This document shows positions 18,000-27,417 of a stretch of DNA of 64,000 nucleotides, in pieces. How positions within the stretch are numbered: the stretch's first letter is position 1; each line of letters starts with the position of its first letter. The DNA comes from JBGCEZ01 sp045106735 (GTDB lineage Bacteria > Planctomycetota > Phycisphaerae > Phycisphaerales > SM1A02). The stretch covers positions 62,001-126,000 of the forward strand of contig JBGCEZ010000022.1 in the NCBI GenBank assembly GCA_045106735.1, written 5' to 3'. The notes below the pieces were generated by a model. The model saw nothing but the letters and a program-made list of their open reading frames with translations, searched no databases and was not told where the DNA came from. The position numbers and the translations under genes are program-made.

Positions 18000-19739
18000 T
18001 CAGGTCACCGTGACGTTGAAGACTTCTTCTGCCGTTGTCAGTCCGGATCGAGCCTTCTGCATGCCATCCGTACGCAACGTCACAAACCCGTTCTGGGCGA
18101 GCATGGTGCCCAGCTCGTGCAAGTTCGCTCCCTGGGCGATGGCGGAGAGCAATTCATCTTCGGGATCGAGCAGTTCGAAGATGCCAATCCGGCCAGCGAA
18201 TCCAGTCCCACGGCATCGCGTGCAGCCCGCCCCGCGCGCCAACAACTCGAACGGACCAGCGAGCTCTTCGATGAGCGAACGCGTCAACTCGTCCGGATCG
18301 TATTCTTCTCGGCAGTGCGGACAGATCTTGCGAACCAGGCGCTGCGCCAACACCCCTCGCAACGTCGCCGCGACCAGGAACGGTTCGATCCCGATGTGAA
18401 TGAGCCGAGTGACCGCACTGAGTGCGTCGTTCGTGTGAAGCGTCGAGAACACCAAGTGGCCCGTCAGGGCTGCCTGCGTCGCGATCACCGCTGTTTCTTC
18501 GTCCCGAACCTCACCGACCATGATGATGTCGGGGTCCTGACGGAGTAGAGCTCGAAGTGCCTTGGCAAAACTGAAACCCGCCTTGTCGTTCACCTGAGAT
18601 TGGTTGATACCGGGCAAGTGCGCCTCGACCGGATCCTCGACCGTCGACACATTCAGGCTCTCGTCGGCGATCTCCGAGAGTACCGAATACAGCGTCGTTG
18701 ATTTGCCCGAGCCGGTCGGGCCGGTCACCAACACCACGCCGTTGGGGTTGCTCACAACGTTCTTCCAGCCGTTCAACATCATCGGGCTGAAGCCGAGCTT
18801 CTCGAGCGCGACAATCGCATTGCGATTGTCGATGATTCGGATCACAACCTTCTCGCCGAACTTCCCCGGCATGGTCGAGACGCGAAGGTCGATCGGACGA
18901 CCTTCGATCATGACATGGATGTCGCCATCCTGCGGCACTCGGCGTTCGGAGATGTCCAGGTTCGACATGATCTTGATGCGGCTGACGATGGCGGCCTGCA
19001 TCTGGTACGGCGGACGATTCCGCTCGAATAGCTTTCCATCAAGCCGGAATCGAATGCGCAAGGTTCGGTCGTCGGGCTCGATGTGAACGTCGCTGGCTCC
19101 CTCTTGCACCGCCGTGAAGATGATGTAGTTCACCAACTTCACCACCGGGCTCTGGCCGGCAATCTCCTCGAGGTCGGTCAGCTCCTGGACCTGCCGCTCA
19201 ATGAGCGAGAAATCTTCATCGTTGATGTCTTCGTAGATCTCGTCGATCACGAAGACGTTGGCATTCGGCAGATACGCCTTGATGGCCGAGGCAATCTCGT
19301 CGGCCCGGGCCACCGCGATTTGCACGCGGTGACCGGTGATCCGTTCGATCTCGTCCGTCAGGAACAGGTTGGCTGGTTCGGCGACGGCCACGGTCAACGT
19401 GCCGCGCACCAGAAACAATGGCAAGACGCGATGCTCTTCCAGAAACTCGCGCGGCAGCAACTCAACCACCCGCGCATCCGCCACCCGGGCCGCGTTCGAC
19501 AGATACGGCACGCCGTGGGCCTCGGCCAGGACGCGCAGAATGTCGTCGTCGGTCGCGAAGTCCATGTCGACCACGACTTCACCGAGGAGTCGAGTGAAGC
19601 CTCGTTCTCGCTGGCGTTCAAGCACTTGGTCGAGCTGATCAGGGCTGATGATGCCTCGCATCACCAGAAGTTCACCGAGCCGAACGCGCTCGCCTACCTC
19701 CATGCCTCCCGAAGAGCGTTCCGGTTGCTTCGAGATCAT
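18000..19739 (-). CDS. gspE: Type II secretion / pilus assembly ATPase GspE
   Basis: 579 aa from the ATG at 19739, which has GGGAG upstream; a nearer ATG at 19703 is less well spaced. The N-terminal MshEN-type domain (GELLVMRGIISPDQLDQVL..., about 20-170) often binds cyclic-di-GMP or contacts GspL-like partners. The ATPase core has the Walker A motif GPTGSGKST (about 340), an Asp box, the Walker B-like RQDPDIIMVGEVRDEETA and a His box. A tetracysteine zinc site CPHC...CTRC lies near residues 490-530, as in most GspE/PilB enzymes. It powers pseudopilus extension. The STAS gene ends 22 bases upstream. Confidence 0.96.
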   Translation of the reverse strand: MISKQPERSSGGMEVGERVRLGELLVMRGIISPDQLDQVLERQRERGFTRLLGEVVVDMDFATDDDILRVLAEAHGVPYLSNAARVADARVVELLPREFLEEHRVLPLFLVRGTLTVAVAEPANLFLTDEIERITGHRVQIAVARADEIASAIKAYLPNANVFVIDEIYEDINDEDFSLIERQVQELTDLEEIAGQSPVVKLVNYIIFTAVQEGASDVHIEPDDRTLRIRFRLDGKLFERNRPPYQMQAAIVSRIKIMSNLDISERRVPQDGDIHVMIEGRPIDLRVSTMPGKFGEKVVIRIIDNRNAIVALEKLGFSPMMLNGWKNVVSNPNGVVLVTGPTGSGKSTTLYSVLSEIADESLNVSTVEDPVEAHLPGINQSQVNDKAGFSFAKALRALLRQDPDIIMVGEVRDEETAVIATQAALTGHLVFSTLHTNDALSAVTRLIHIGIEPFLVAATLRGVLAQRLVRKICPHCREEYDPDELTRSLIEELAGPFELLARGAGCTRCRGTGFAGRIGIFELLDPEDELLSAIAQGANLHELGTMLAQNGFVTLRTDGMQKARSGLTTAEEVFNVTVT

Positions 19740-19761
19740 GTCTGGTCTCCCGCCCCGGCCA

Positions 19762-20097
19762 TCATCGCAAACTCCTCGCCGCCGACTCGATGTCGGGATG
19801 GACGTCAAATCGCCCGTCCAATCGGGTGACCTGAAGGATGGTCTTCACGATGTCGTTGGCCCGGGCCAATCGCAACCGGCCGCCAGCGGCCCCGACCAGA
19901 TCGTCGAGCCAGAGGAGGGTTTCGAGTCCTTCGCTGTCGGCACCGTCAAGCAATTCCAAATCCAGAACCGCGGACCGCATGCCGGACGCGATCCGTTCGT
20001 CACACTGCCGGCGCAGGGCGTCGGTGTGGTCCATCGTCAATCCGCCGGTCAAACGAATGACGCTGGTGTCACCGTGATCTTCGATTTCGATGGTCAT
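19762..20097 (-). CDS. STAS-domain protein (anti-sigma factor antagonist type)
   Basis: 111 aa. A single STAS domain: beta start IEIEDHGDTSVIRLTGGL, then AVLDLELLDGADSEGLETLLWLDDL, whose DGADSEGL loop sits at the place of the phosphorylatable Ser in SpoIIAA-like proteins, and GGRLRLARANDIVKTILQVTRLD. The start overlaps the stop of the HD-GYP gene by four bases (ATGA), so the two are probably translationally coupled. No partner kinase of the RsbW type is visible in the window. Its presence within a secretion operon suggests that it relays a signal to, or is controlled with, the machine. Confidence 0.88.
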   Translation of the reverse strand: MTIEIEDHGDTSVIRLTGGLTMDHTDALRRQCDERIASGMRSAVLDLELLDGADSEGLETLLWLDDLVGAAGGRLRLARANDIVKTILQVTRLDGRFDVHPDIESAARSLR

Positions 20098-21728
20098 GCG
20101 GCGATCCCCCGCGTTCCATCTCCGGTGAGATGTTCCGCCACCAGTGCATCAAAGCGTGACAGATCCAACCGAAGCATCAACGGCACCAGGGACGGGTCAA
20201 ACTGACTGCCAAGACCGCGTTCAATCTCCGCCAAGACTTCCTGCCGGCCGAGCCGCGCCCGGTACGTCCGGGTCGAGCTCATGGCGTCGAAGGAGTCCGC
20301 CAAGGCGATCAACCGGGCAATGAATGGGATTTCCTCGCCCGAGACACCGTGCGGATAGCCACGGCCATCCCAACGTTCATGGTGATACAGAACGCCCGGA
20401 AGGATGTCATCGAGGGCCGGGATGTCCCGCAAGATGCGATGACCAATCTCAGGGTGCTTCTGGATCATCCGGAACTCTTCGTCGGTCAGGCGTCCGGGTT
20501 TGGTCAGAACCGACTCGGCGACCCCGATCTTTCCGACGTCGTGCACCAGGCCAGCGATCCGCGCCCGAGCGATGAAGTGCGCGTCGCAACCGGCGGCCTC
20601 AGCCAACTGCTCGGTGAGCAAGGCGACGCGCTGCGAGTGACCGGAGGTGTACGGATCCTTGGCGTCAATCGCCGATGTCAACGCTTCGAGCGTCCCCATG
20701 GCCATGACTTCCAGTTCGTCGTACAGGCGAGCGTTCTCAAGAAACACGGCCGTATGTCCGGCCGTCGCCCCGAGAAGTTTGATGTCGCTCGACGACGCGG
20801 GACCGTGCGGTTCCTTCTCGCCAGCCAGGAAGATCCCGAGCACCTGGCCGTCCCGCACCACCGGCTGAACCAGCACCCCGCGGCCCAGAATGGCCAGCGG
20901 ATCGCCCGGCTCCGTCTCGATGACGAGTCCACGATCCGCCGTCACTTCCTCGAGCAGACCAGCCACCGCTTCGACGACGGACGGCGCTTCCAGATCCGGA
21001 CGCCCCGCGGCGATGAATCGGCCAGACACCCGGGCGGCGCGAGCGGCGCCCTCGAAGAACATCGCTCCGACCCATTGGTACGGCAACACTTCCAGAAGAT
21101 CGCCGCACGCAGCTTCGACGAAGCCCTCAGGGCGATCCACCACGGCCATGCTGCGAATGGTCGAATACAACAAGTTGAGTTCTTCGTACGACTCGGCCAA
21201 CCGAGAGCCCATCGCATCAATCGCACGATCATCGGCCGACCGACGGACTTCGCTGCGGACGATCGCGGCGGCCAACCGCGCGGCCCGCGATGCCTCATCT
21301 TCACGCACCGGAGGCAAGTCATGCATCATCTGACGGACAGCCTCGAGGTCGAAGCCCTCTCCCGCCAACACGCTTTCAACCTCGCCATCGCCTGACGTTG
21401 CATCCGTCAACATGACCGCCGCGTACCACGACACCAAACGCCGTTGCCGATGCACCGCAACCGGGGACAGCATGACGCCGCCTCGCACCAACTGAGGAGA
21501 CGGATCACGTTCTGATTCCCAGGCGGCGGCAACGCGAGTCAAGTCTTCTTGAATTGCCGGCAAGCACTGGATCGCCCGCACCAAGTCTCGATCCGACTCA
21601 AACTGCCCTTCCGCTCGGATCATCCGGGGGACGGAACCATCCGCGCCACAGGCGGCGAGCAGCGCCCCGTAGGGACGAATGCTGGCCGCAAGACCGCGTT
21701 CGAACAGCTTTCGCTTCGGATCTTGCAT
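20094..21728 (-). CDS. GAF plus HD-GYP domain protein (c-di-GMP phosphodiesterase type)
   Basis: 544 aa. The N-terminal third (about 10-180) is helical and looks HDOD-like (VRAIQCLPAIQEDLTRVAAAW). A GAF-like region follows (about 190-350; VVDRPEGFVEAACGDLLEVLPYQWVGAM, VLVQPVVRDGQVLGIFL, AGHTAVFLENARLYDEL). The C-terminal HD-GYP domain (about 355-530) retains the metal and signature residues: GHSQRVA, LVHDVGKIGV, KHPEIGHRI, YHHERWDGRGYPHG and LADSFDAM. HD-GYP enzymes hydrolyse cyclic-di-GMP. It begins one base after the response regulator stop and overlaps the STAS gene by four bases, within the secretion operon. Confidence 0.92.
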   Translation of the reverse strand: MQDPKRKLFERGLAASIRPYGALLAACGADGSVPRMIRAEGQFESDRDLVRAIQCLPAIQEDLTRVAAAWESERDPSPQLVRGGVMLSPVAVHRQRRLVSWYAAVMLTDATSGDGEVESVLAGEGFDLEAVRQMMHDLPPVREDEASRAARLAAAIVRSEVRRSADDRAIDAMGSRLAESYEELNLLYSTIRSMAVVDRPEGFVEAACGDLLEVLPYQWVGAMFFEGAARAARVSGRFIAAGRPDLEAPSVVEAVAGLLEEVTADRGLVIETEPGDPLAILGRGVLVQPVVRDGQVLGIFLAGEKEPHGPASSSDIKLLGATAGHTAVFLENARLYDELEVMAMGTLEALTSAIDAKDPYTSGHSQRVALLTEQLAEAAGCDAHFIARARIAGLVHDVGKIGVAESVLTKPGRLTDEEFRMIQKHPEIGHRILRDIPALDDILPGVLYHHERWDGRGYPHGVSGEEIPFIARLIALADSFDAMSSTRTYRARLGRQEVLAEIERGLGSQFDPSLVPLMLRLDLSRFDALVAEHLTGDGTRGIAA

Positions 21729-21729
21729 G

Positions 21730-22125
21730 TCAGGCGGCCTCCTCGGTTTGATGCCCGGCCGGAGACATCAATCGCTGCACGTGTTCGAGGACGCTCTTGG
21801 GACTGAATGGCTTGCTCAGAAGCGCCGCCACTCGCGTTCCGTCCAGCTCCGTCTCATCCAGTGCGTAACCCCGTGCCGTCAACATGATGACCGGGATATC
21901 ACGCAGCTCGGGCGTTCCACCCATGGCGCGAACCAAGTCGAGCCCGGTCATGTAGGGCATTTGAAAGTCAGTGATGACCAACGCCGGAACAATGCGCTGG
22001 GCAACATCGAAAGCATCTTCTCCGTCCACCGCCGTATGGACGTCATAGCCAGCATTGCTCAGCTTCAGCCGCAGAACGCGAAGGATGTGATCCTCATCGT
22101 CCACAATCAAGATCGGACGCTCCAT
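21730..22125 (-). CDS. Single-domain response regulator
   Basis: 131 aa from the ATG at 22125, chosen because GGAGG lies seven bases upstream; the ATG at 22146 that overlaps the kinase stop is the alternative. A CheY-like receiver with acidic pair DD (9-10), phospho-acceptor Asp53 (LVITDFQMP), the Thr switch in MLTARGY and the Lys in LLSKPFSP. There is no output domain, so it must act through protein contact. It is encoded immediately after its probable partner kinase and one base before the HD-GYP gene. Confidence 0.93.
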   Translation of the reverse strand: MERPILIVDDEDHILRVLRLKLSNAGYDVHTAVDGEDAFDVAQRIVPALVITDFQMPYMTGLDLVRAMGGTPELRDIPVIMLTARGYALDETELDGTRVAALLSKPFSPKSVLEHVQRLMSPAGHQTEEAA

Positions 22126-22142
22126 GTCCATGCCTCCCTGCA

Positions 22143-23597
22143 TCATGCCGCCGCCCTTCGCTCACGACCCCACTTCATCGGCACAGAGAACCAGAATCGC
22201 GAACCCATCCCGAGTTGCGATTCGACCCCGATCTGACCCTTGTGGACCGTCTCGACAATGTGTCGGCAAAGGTTGAGGCCAAGCCCCGTGCCCTTCGCCA
22301 CACGCTTGTAGTTGTCGATGCGGTAAAACTTCTCGAAGACCCGGTCAAGCGAATCCGGAGGGATTCCCAATCCAGTGTCGGCCACCGAGATGACCACTGC
22401 CCGCGTGAGGTTGTCGGTATCGGCGGTAATGGAGACCCGACCACCCTCGGGCGTGTACTTCACCGCGTTCGAAATCAGATTGACAAGCACCTGAGCCAGC
22501 ATGTCGCGATCGCCTTCAACCACGAGGTCCACTTCAACGGGTCGCAATGTAAGGCCGAGGTCCTTCGCGGTGGCTTGCGGCCCGACCGTATCAATCGCTT
22601 GGGCGATGACATCAGCCAGGTCGACCGGCTCTCGATCAATCGAGATGATTCCTGCCTCGATCCGACTGATGTTCAACATGTTGTCGATCAAACGACCGAG
22701 TCGATCGGCTTCGCCTTGAATGATGCCGTAGAACTCGTCGCGGGCGTCTTCATCAGCCGCTTCACCGTCCACCAACATCTCAACGTACGCCCGAATGGAA
22801 CTCAGCGGCGTCCGAAGCTCATGGCTGGCCTTGGCGACGAAATCAGTCTTCATCGCTGCGAGTTCCCGCTCCCGGGTCGTATCGTGCAGCACCAATACGA
22901 CGCCCTCGGGTCGATCGCCAGCATCGGCCCAGGGAAGCAGTACCGCTTCACACACCCGGACATGTGCGGCCTCCTGGTCGTCGGTCGGGGTCGCGATCGA
23001 CGCGCCGGGAACCTCGAACTCCGTCCGGCGTTCGATGTTGACGGCTCCTCGTTCTCGAGCTTCAACCACCGACCGAACCACATCCGCTTGCCCAACGAGT
23101 TGCGAGAGGTGAGGCCGGGATCCCGAAGCCGGCATCTCAGCGGCGAAGAGGGTCCGAGCCGCCTGGTTGATGAGAACAACCTCGTCGAATCCATTGGTCA
23201 CGATGACCGCGTCACGCAGTCCATCGAGCACGCGGATCAACTGGCGGGCGTCTGACTCCGCGACCCGGCTGCGTAGTTCGGCCGCGCGCAGCGTTTCATT
23301 GGTCCCCGACGCGCTCGTCAGGAGCGAAAGGACCGCGTCACGAAGCTCAGGAGAGTCAATGCCTGCATCAACCGCGGCTTGGGCCGCCTCGTCCGACAGG
23401 TCGCCGCGTTCGACGGCAGCGGCCAGCTGGCGGCCGTCGGCCCGACGCAACATGACCCCGGCGGTCAAGACGCTTCCCGCGCCAAGAAGCGCGGCGGCAG
23501 CGGAGACCCCGGGGCCAAATCCGTGCGCGATCGCCGCCGCTCCCGCGGCGACGATCGGCACCGAAACATTCGTGATGACGGAGCGCAATGGCGGCAA
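22143..23597 (-). CDS. Membrane-associated PAS sensor histidine kinase
   Basis: 484 aa. Two short hydrophobic segments at the N-terminus (VSVPIVAAGAAAIAHGFGPG and SAAAALLGAGSVLTAGVML) suggest a membrane hairpin. A PAS domain covers about 120-240 (RVLDGLRDAVIVTNGFDEVVLINQAA; C-terminal GVVLVLHDTTRERE). The HisKA domain has phospho-acceptor His259 in KASHELRTPLSS. The HATPase domain has NLISNAVKYTPEGG (N box), VADTGLGIP (G1), FEKFYR (F box) and GTGLGLNLC (G2). The start is a TTG with GGGGAG just upstream. The nearest target is the single-domain response regulator encoded next. A similar layout (PhoR-like) is common for soluble-ligand sensing, but its signal is unknown. Confidence 0.92.
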   Translation of the reverse strand: MPPLRSVITNVSVPIVAAGAAAIAHGFGPGVSAAAALLGAGSVLTAGVMLRRADGRQLAAAVERGDLSDEAAQAAVDAGIDSPELRDAVLSLLTSASGTNETLRAAELRSRVAESDARQLIRVLDGLRDAVIVTNGFDEVVLINQAARTLFAAEMPASGSRPHLSQLVGQADVVRSVVEARERGAVNIERRTEFEVPGASIATPTDDQEAAHVRVCEAVLLPWADAGDRPEGVVLVLHDTTRERELAAMKTDFVAKASHELRTPLSSIRAYVEMLVDGEAADEDARDEFYGIIQGEADRLGRLIDNMLNISRIEAGIISIDREPVDLADVIAQAIDTVGPQATAKDLGLTLRPVEVDLVVEGDRDMLAQVLVNLISNAVKYTPEGGRVSITADTDNLTRAVVISVADTGLGIPPDSLDRVFEKFYRIDNYKRVAKGTGLGLNLCRHIVETVHKGQIGVESQLGMGSRFWFSVPMKWGRERRAAA

Positions 23598-23642
23598 CGT
23601 CTCCCCTCCCTCGAGGCACGTTCCACCGCCTTCGCCGAGGGG

Positions 23643-24965
23643 TCACCCTCCGGCTTGGCTCAGAATGAGTGCCTGCAGACCTTGGACGTCGTCACTTTCC
23701 GGTTCAGCCTTAAGGGCCGCCTGCATGGCTGCGCGAGCCCCGGCCGCATCACCCCGATCTTCCAACATGCTCCCGAGCAAGAGATGCGGCAACGCGGAGT
23801 TCTCGGCCCGTCCCGCCGCTTCCTTCATCAGGCGTTCCGCCTCGACCAGGTCACCCTTCGCTTGCTCGGCCAAGCCGCGGAGGAACCAACCCTCCCACCG
23901 ATTCGGCGCAATCGCGACCACTTGAGCTCCGCTCCGTGCGACTCGATCAAAGGACTCGAGTTCCCACGCGACGGTGCCGGATTCGATCCACGCGGAAAGA
24001 TCATCGGGTTCGATTCGAAGAAGCTCGCGGTAGGCGATTTGGGCGTCGATTGTTCGGCCAAGCTTCGAGAGGCACCGGGCCTCCATCCGAATGAGTTCGG
24101 AACTTGGCTGGCTCTGCCGAGCGGAGATCATGGTGATCGTATCCAGGGCCGTCTGGTACTGACCGGCGGCGAACTCGGCCCGGAGCTTCTCTTGATGCAA
24201 GATTGCATCCCCCGGTCGCTGCACGTTCGCCTGGCCGTAGCGAGCCGCCGCGAGCGCGGCATCGCCCCGAAGCATCGCCGCACGGGCCAAGACAAACTGG
24301 AGCGTCCCGGAACCCTCGAAGACGTCGAGCACCGGCAGAATCAGCTCATCCACCTCGTCCGGACGGCCCAAGTTGAGCAGCATCTCGCCGGCCGCGACCA
24401 CGTAGCGTTCTTCGTCACTGTCGACCTCCATGGCCCGGCGATAGACTTCGAGCGCGTCGGCGTCTCGATTCCATCGCTGGTAGACAATGCCTAGGAACCA
24501 ATTTGCCTCGGCTTCAATCGCGGTCCCGGCAGCCAGCCGATCTTCCAACACACTTCGGAGCCGGTCATCAATCTCGTCCGTCGCCATCCGCTCGTCGATC
24601 TCGGCGACGGTCTTTTCCATCAGCTCCTGCTGACGGACGATGGCATCGCGAAGGCCCTTCTCCGCCCGTTCCAGCCGATCAGACTCGAGCAGGATCCGCC
24701 CGCGATGCAGGTGGTAATCCGGAACTTCAGGGTCCCCGGCGATCGCCGCGTCGATCGACTCCAGCGCCCGATCGAACCGACCGGCATTGAGTTCCTGACG
24801 CGAGGCGTCGTATTTGAACGCGGAGCGGAATCCTTCGATCCGCTTGGCAGATTCTGCGCGTCGCTTCAGACCGGTGGCCGACGGCCCGTTGCAACCGGTG
24901 ACCGCGAGCGTCAACGATGCAAGGGCCACCGTCAACGGGAGACGAAAGAGTTGACTGTTTCGCAT
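23643..24965 (-). CDS. TPR lipoprotein
   Basis: 440 aa. GGAG lies six bases upstream of the ATG. A lipoprotein signal peptide ends in the lipobox VTGC (Cys25). The rest is made of helical pairs of about 34 residues (for example NAGRFDRALESIDAAIAGDPEVPDYHLHRGRIL and the C-terminal GLAEQAKGDLVEAERLMKEAAGRAENSALPHLLLG), a tetratricopeptide array. Sitting between the secretin and the regulatory genes, it may serve as a pilotin or assembly scaffold for the secretin, as PilF/PilW do in other systems; this is inference. A terminator-like hairpin lies between gspD and this gene. Confidence 0.85.
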   Translation of the reverse strand: MRNSQLFRLPLTVALASLTLAVTGCNGPSATGLKRRAESAKRIEGFRSAFKYDASRQELNAGRFDRALESIDAAIAGDPEVPDYHLHRGRILLESDRLERAEKGLRDAIVRQQELMEKTVAEIDERMATDEIDDRLRSVLEDRLAAGTAIEAEANWFLGIVYQRWNRDADALEVYRRAMEVDSDEERYVVAAGEMLLNLGRPDEVDELILPVLDVFEGSGTLQFVLARAAMLRGDAALAAARYGQANVQRPGDAILHQEKLRAEFAAGQYQTALDTITMISARQSQPSSELIRMEARCLSKLGRTIDAQIAYRELLRIEPDDLSAWIESGTVAWELESFDRVARSGAQVVAIAPNRWEGWFLRGLAEQAKGDLVEAERLMKEAAGRAENSALPHLLLGSMLEDRGDAAGARAAMQAALKAEPESDDVQGLQALILSQAGG

Positions 24966-24986
24966 GGCTGGCTCCGAAAAGAAAAT

Positions 24987-25014
24987 CGGGGGAGAGGCTT
25001 ACGCCCCTCCCCCG
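24987..25014 (-). terminator. Terminator/attenuator between gspD and the TPR lipoprotein gene
   Basis: Read on the minus strand, an 11-bp stem with one mismatch (CGGGGGAGGGG / CCTCTCCCCCG) and a six-base loop is followed by ATTTTCTTTTC. It lies just upstream of the lipoprotein ribosome-binding site, so it probably lowers expression of the regulatory genes relative to the secretin genes. Confidence 0.7.
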
Positions 25015-25054
25015 GTTGCGAATTCATGTTGTCGGCCAGATGGCCGGAAACGGA

Positions 25055-26782
25055 TCAGCTTCCCGGGTTGTCGCCTTCCAACTTGTGGCGATAGATCCGG
25101 TAAAGAAGGCTCCGCTCATATGCGTCGCGGTCGACACCGAGCACTCGCTCGCGGAAACCCTGCATCTCGGGCTGCTGGGGCGAGAGCCGCAGGCTGTTGT
25201 TGGTGTGGAAGACGGCCATATCCAGATCGCCACGGTTGTACGCGTCGACGGCCTTGCGGTTGTGAGCCTCGGTCATGCGCGACCGGCCGAACGGAAGCAG
25301 CCCGTCACGGCTGCCGACCATGATGCCGTTGCCGTAGGCCTGAGCGTCACGTCCGGCTTCCCACGCGGCGACATCATCCATCACGGTCGGGGTGATCAGG
25401 AAGATGATCTCCTCCCGGCGGACGGTGTCCTCCTGACCGCGGAACACTTCGCCGACGATCGGAATGTCGCCGAGAATCGGAACCTGGCGACGGGTCACCG
25501 TGTTCTGCTCCCGGTACAGGCCACCAAGCACGAGGGTCTCGTTGTCCTTGACCCGAACGTTGGTGGTCAGTTCGTTGGTGGCTTCGTCGGGGATGGTCAC
25601 CGAGAGACCGGCCTGGTTCGTGACGTTTCGGAGGCGGGCTTCCGACACGCTCGGCTGAAGTTCGAGACGGATCATGCCGTCACGCGACACGAACGGACGG
25701 AACTTCAGCTGAATACCAGTGTCCAGGTACTCGACCGTCTGGGTGCTGGCGGTTTCGGTCGCCGTCGTCGACAAGTAGCCGACCCGTTGACCCACCAGCA
25801 CCGAAGCACGTTGGCGATTCAGGCACATGATCTTCGGACGGGCCAGGACCGTGGTGTCCGTCACCTCGTCCAGGGCCTTCATGAAGATGGCGAAGTCGCC
25901 GGCAATGACGCCGACCTTCAGGCCGCCGGGGCCCGCGGTGTTGCCCACGCTGCTTACCGCACCACCCGCCTTGTTGTCGGCCGGTGTGAATCCGGCATCG
26001 CCAGCGGCGTTGGTACCTGGCACTCCGTCGCTTCCGGCGAGCAGGTCGCCGACTGCGGTCAGCGGGTTGCGAAGGTTCGCGAAGTCGAGGCTGCCGATGA
26101 CGCTGAAGTCGATGCCGAAGGCATTGTCTTCGCTGATCGTCGTCTGAACGATCGTCGACTCAACCAAGACCTGATGCGGCGGCGTATCAAGACTGTTGAG
26201 AAGCTTGCGGACGTCCGCGATGTTCTCTTCGTAGTCATTGATCACGATCCGCGCCGAGTAGGCGTACGAATCGGCTCCGCCATTGCCGGTGGTGGTGTCG
26301 TAGCCGGCGGCCACATCGCCACGGCTCGAGGCCTGCCCGTCTTCGGACAACAAGGGAGCGATGAACTCCGCCGCGTCGGCCGCCGCGAGATAGTCCAATT
26401 CGAAGGTGGCCGAAACAGTCTTACGACGTTGGGCCTGGAGCTGCAACCACTCCTCTTCGGTGTACACGTAGATGAAGTCGCCACGCTCTTCGTAACTGAA
26501 GCCGTTCACGGTCAAGATCGCGTCGAGCGCTTCCTTGAACGTCACGTCGTAGAAGTTGGCGGTGACCAACCCGGAGACCCGCGGCGACGCCACGATGTTT
26601 CGCTGGGTGTTGATGGACAGGAGTTCGAGCACTTGGGCGAGCTCGGTGTCCTTCACATTGAGGGTGACGGTTTCGTCATCCGCCTGGGCCCATGCTCCGG
26701 CAGTGATCGCCAGTGAGGCGATGCACGCCCCGAGCCCGCCACGGCGAACGCCGATGGACGTTCGATTGCTGTTCTTTGACAT
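25055..26782 (-). CDS. gspD: Outer-membrane secretin GspD/PilQ type
   Basis: 575 aa, shorter than many GspD proteins. The ATG at 26782 has GGAGG about nine bases upstream and gives a signal peptide (GLGACIASLAITAGAWA). The periplasmic part starts with a STN/N0-like domain (VTLNVKDTELAQVLELLS; LTVNGFSYEERGDFIYVY) and has at least one N1-type ring domain (SYSARIVINDYEENIADVRKLLNSLD). The secretin core is at the C-terminus: VGYLSTT, GIQLKFRPFVSRDGMIRLEL, TNVRVKDNETLVLGGLYRE, VPILGDIPIVGEVFRG and EEIIFLITPTVMDD. It forms the gated outer-membrane ring. The Gly/Ala-rich stretch around 300-350 may be a disordered insert in the N-domain to secretin linker. Confidence 0.94.
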   Translation of the reverse strand: MSKNSNRTSIGVRRGGLGACIASLAITAGAWAQADDETVTLNVKDTELAQVLELLSINTQRNIVASPRVSGLVTANFYDVTFKEALDAILTVNGFSYEERGDFIYVYTEEEWLQLQAQRRKTVSATFELDYLAAADAAEFIAPLLSEDGQASSRGDVAAGYDTTTGNGGADSYAYSARIVINDYEENIADVRKLLNSLDTPPHQVLVESTIVQTTISEDNAFGIDFSVIGSLDFANLRNPLTAVGDLLAGSDGVPGTNAAGDAGFTPADNKAGGAVSSVGNTAGPGGLKVGVIAGDFAIFMKALDEVTDTTVLARPKIMCLNRQRASVLVGQRVGYLSTTATETASTQTVEYLDTGIQLKFRPFVSRDGMIRLELQPSVSEARLRNVTNQAGLSVTIPDEATNELTTNVRVKDNETLVLGGLYREQNTVTRRQVPILGDIPIVGEVFRGQEDTVRREEIIFLITPTVMDDVAAWEAGRDAQAYGNGIMVGSRDGLLPFGRSRMTEAHNRKAVDAYNRGDLDMAVFHTNNSLRLSPQQPEMQGFRERVLGVDRDAYERSLLYRIYRHKLEGDNPGS

Positions 26783-26814
26783 GATGGTTGCCTCCGCTTT
26801 GGGCGGGCCTGTTC

Positions 26815-27417
26815 CTAGTTGCCGCCCATATCCGGGCCGCTCATTCGCAGGATCAGCTCTGCGTCGCCGCAACGAACGACGATCGACCGCTGCCTGACTT
26901 CGGCGAGCACCACCGGGTGTCCGCCAGGTCCGTTGGCGATCTGATCGCCAACTCCGAACCTCTTGCCTTCCACGATCGCCTGTCCAGGGACAAAGACCGT
27001 GTCGACGGACCATCGACCGGGGACCTCATTCTTGAAGTCCTCCAGCATGTCCGTGGTCACTTCGTCGGCCGTCGCCGGACCCAACTTCCTGTTTTTCGCG
27101 TCAGTTTCGACAGAGATGCGCGGTCTGGGGAAGATGACCTCAGATACCGCAAACGGATCGCGCAGAGGACGCTCGTCGAGTACGACGATTGTTGCGTCCT
27201 CGGGCGCAATGATCGCGTCCCGGCCTCCGTCGCCATCCACCATCTCACTCCCCGGGTCCGCAGCCGAATCATCGGCGATGGCCATTCGAGGCAAGTCGGA
27301 GACAAGGATCAGCCGGGCCCAGAGAAGCAATCCGATGCCGAGACAAGCGCACAGCATTCCGAACCGCCGAGGATCCGCGGTCAATCGAATCCACATGGTC
27401 TGCAATGCGTGCTTCAC
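26815..27417 (-). CDS. PilP/GspC-like pilus or secretion assembly protein
   Basis: 200 aa, beginning with a GTG that overlaps the pilO-like stop (GTGA). One transmembrane helix near the N-terminus (FGMLCACLGIGLLLWARLILV) is followed by a periplasmic segment with an LRDPF motif (DERPLRDPFAV), typical of PilP/GspC linkers. A small beta domain closes the protein (GQAIVEGKRFGVGDQI ... VVLAEVRQRSIVVRCGDAELIL). By position, between PilO and the secretin, it should connect the inner-membrane PilNO complex to the secretin. The sequence alone does not decide between PilP and GspC. Confidence 0.7.
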   Translation of the reverse strand: MKHALQTMWIRLTADPRRFGMLCACLGIGLLLWARLILVSDLPRMAIADDSAADPGSEMVDGDGGRDAIIAPEDATIVVLDERPLRDPFAVSEVIFPRPRISVETDAKNRKLGPATADEVTTDMLEDFKNEVPGRWSVDTVFVPGQAIVEGKRFGVGDQIANGPGGHPVVLAEVRQRSIVVRCGDAELILRMSGPDMGGN

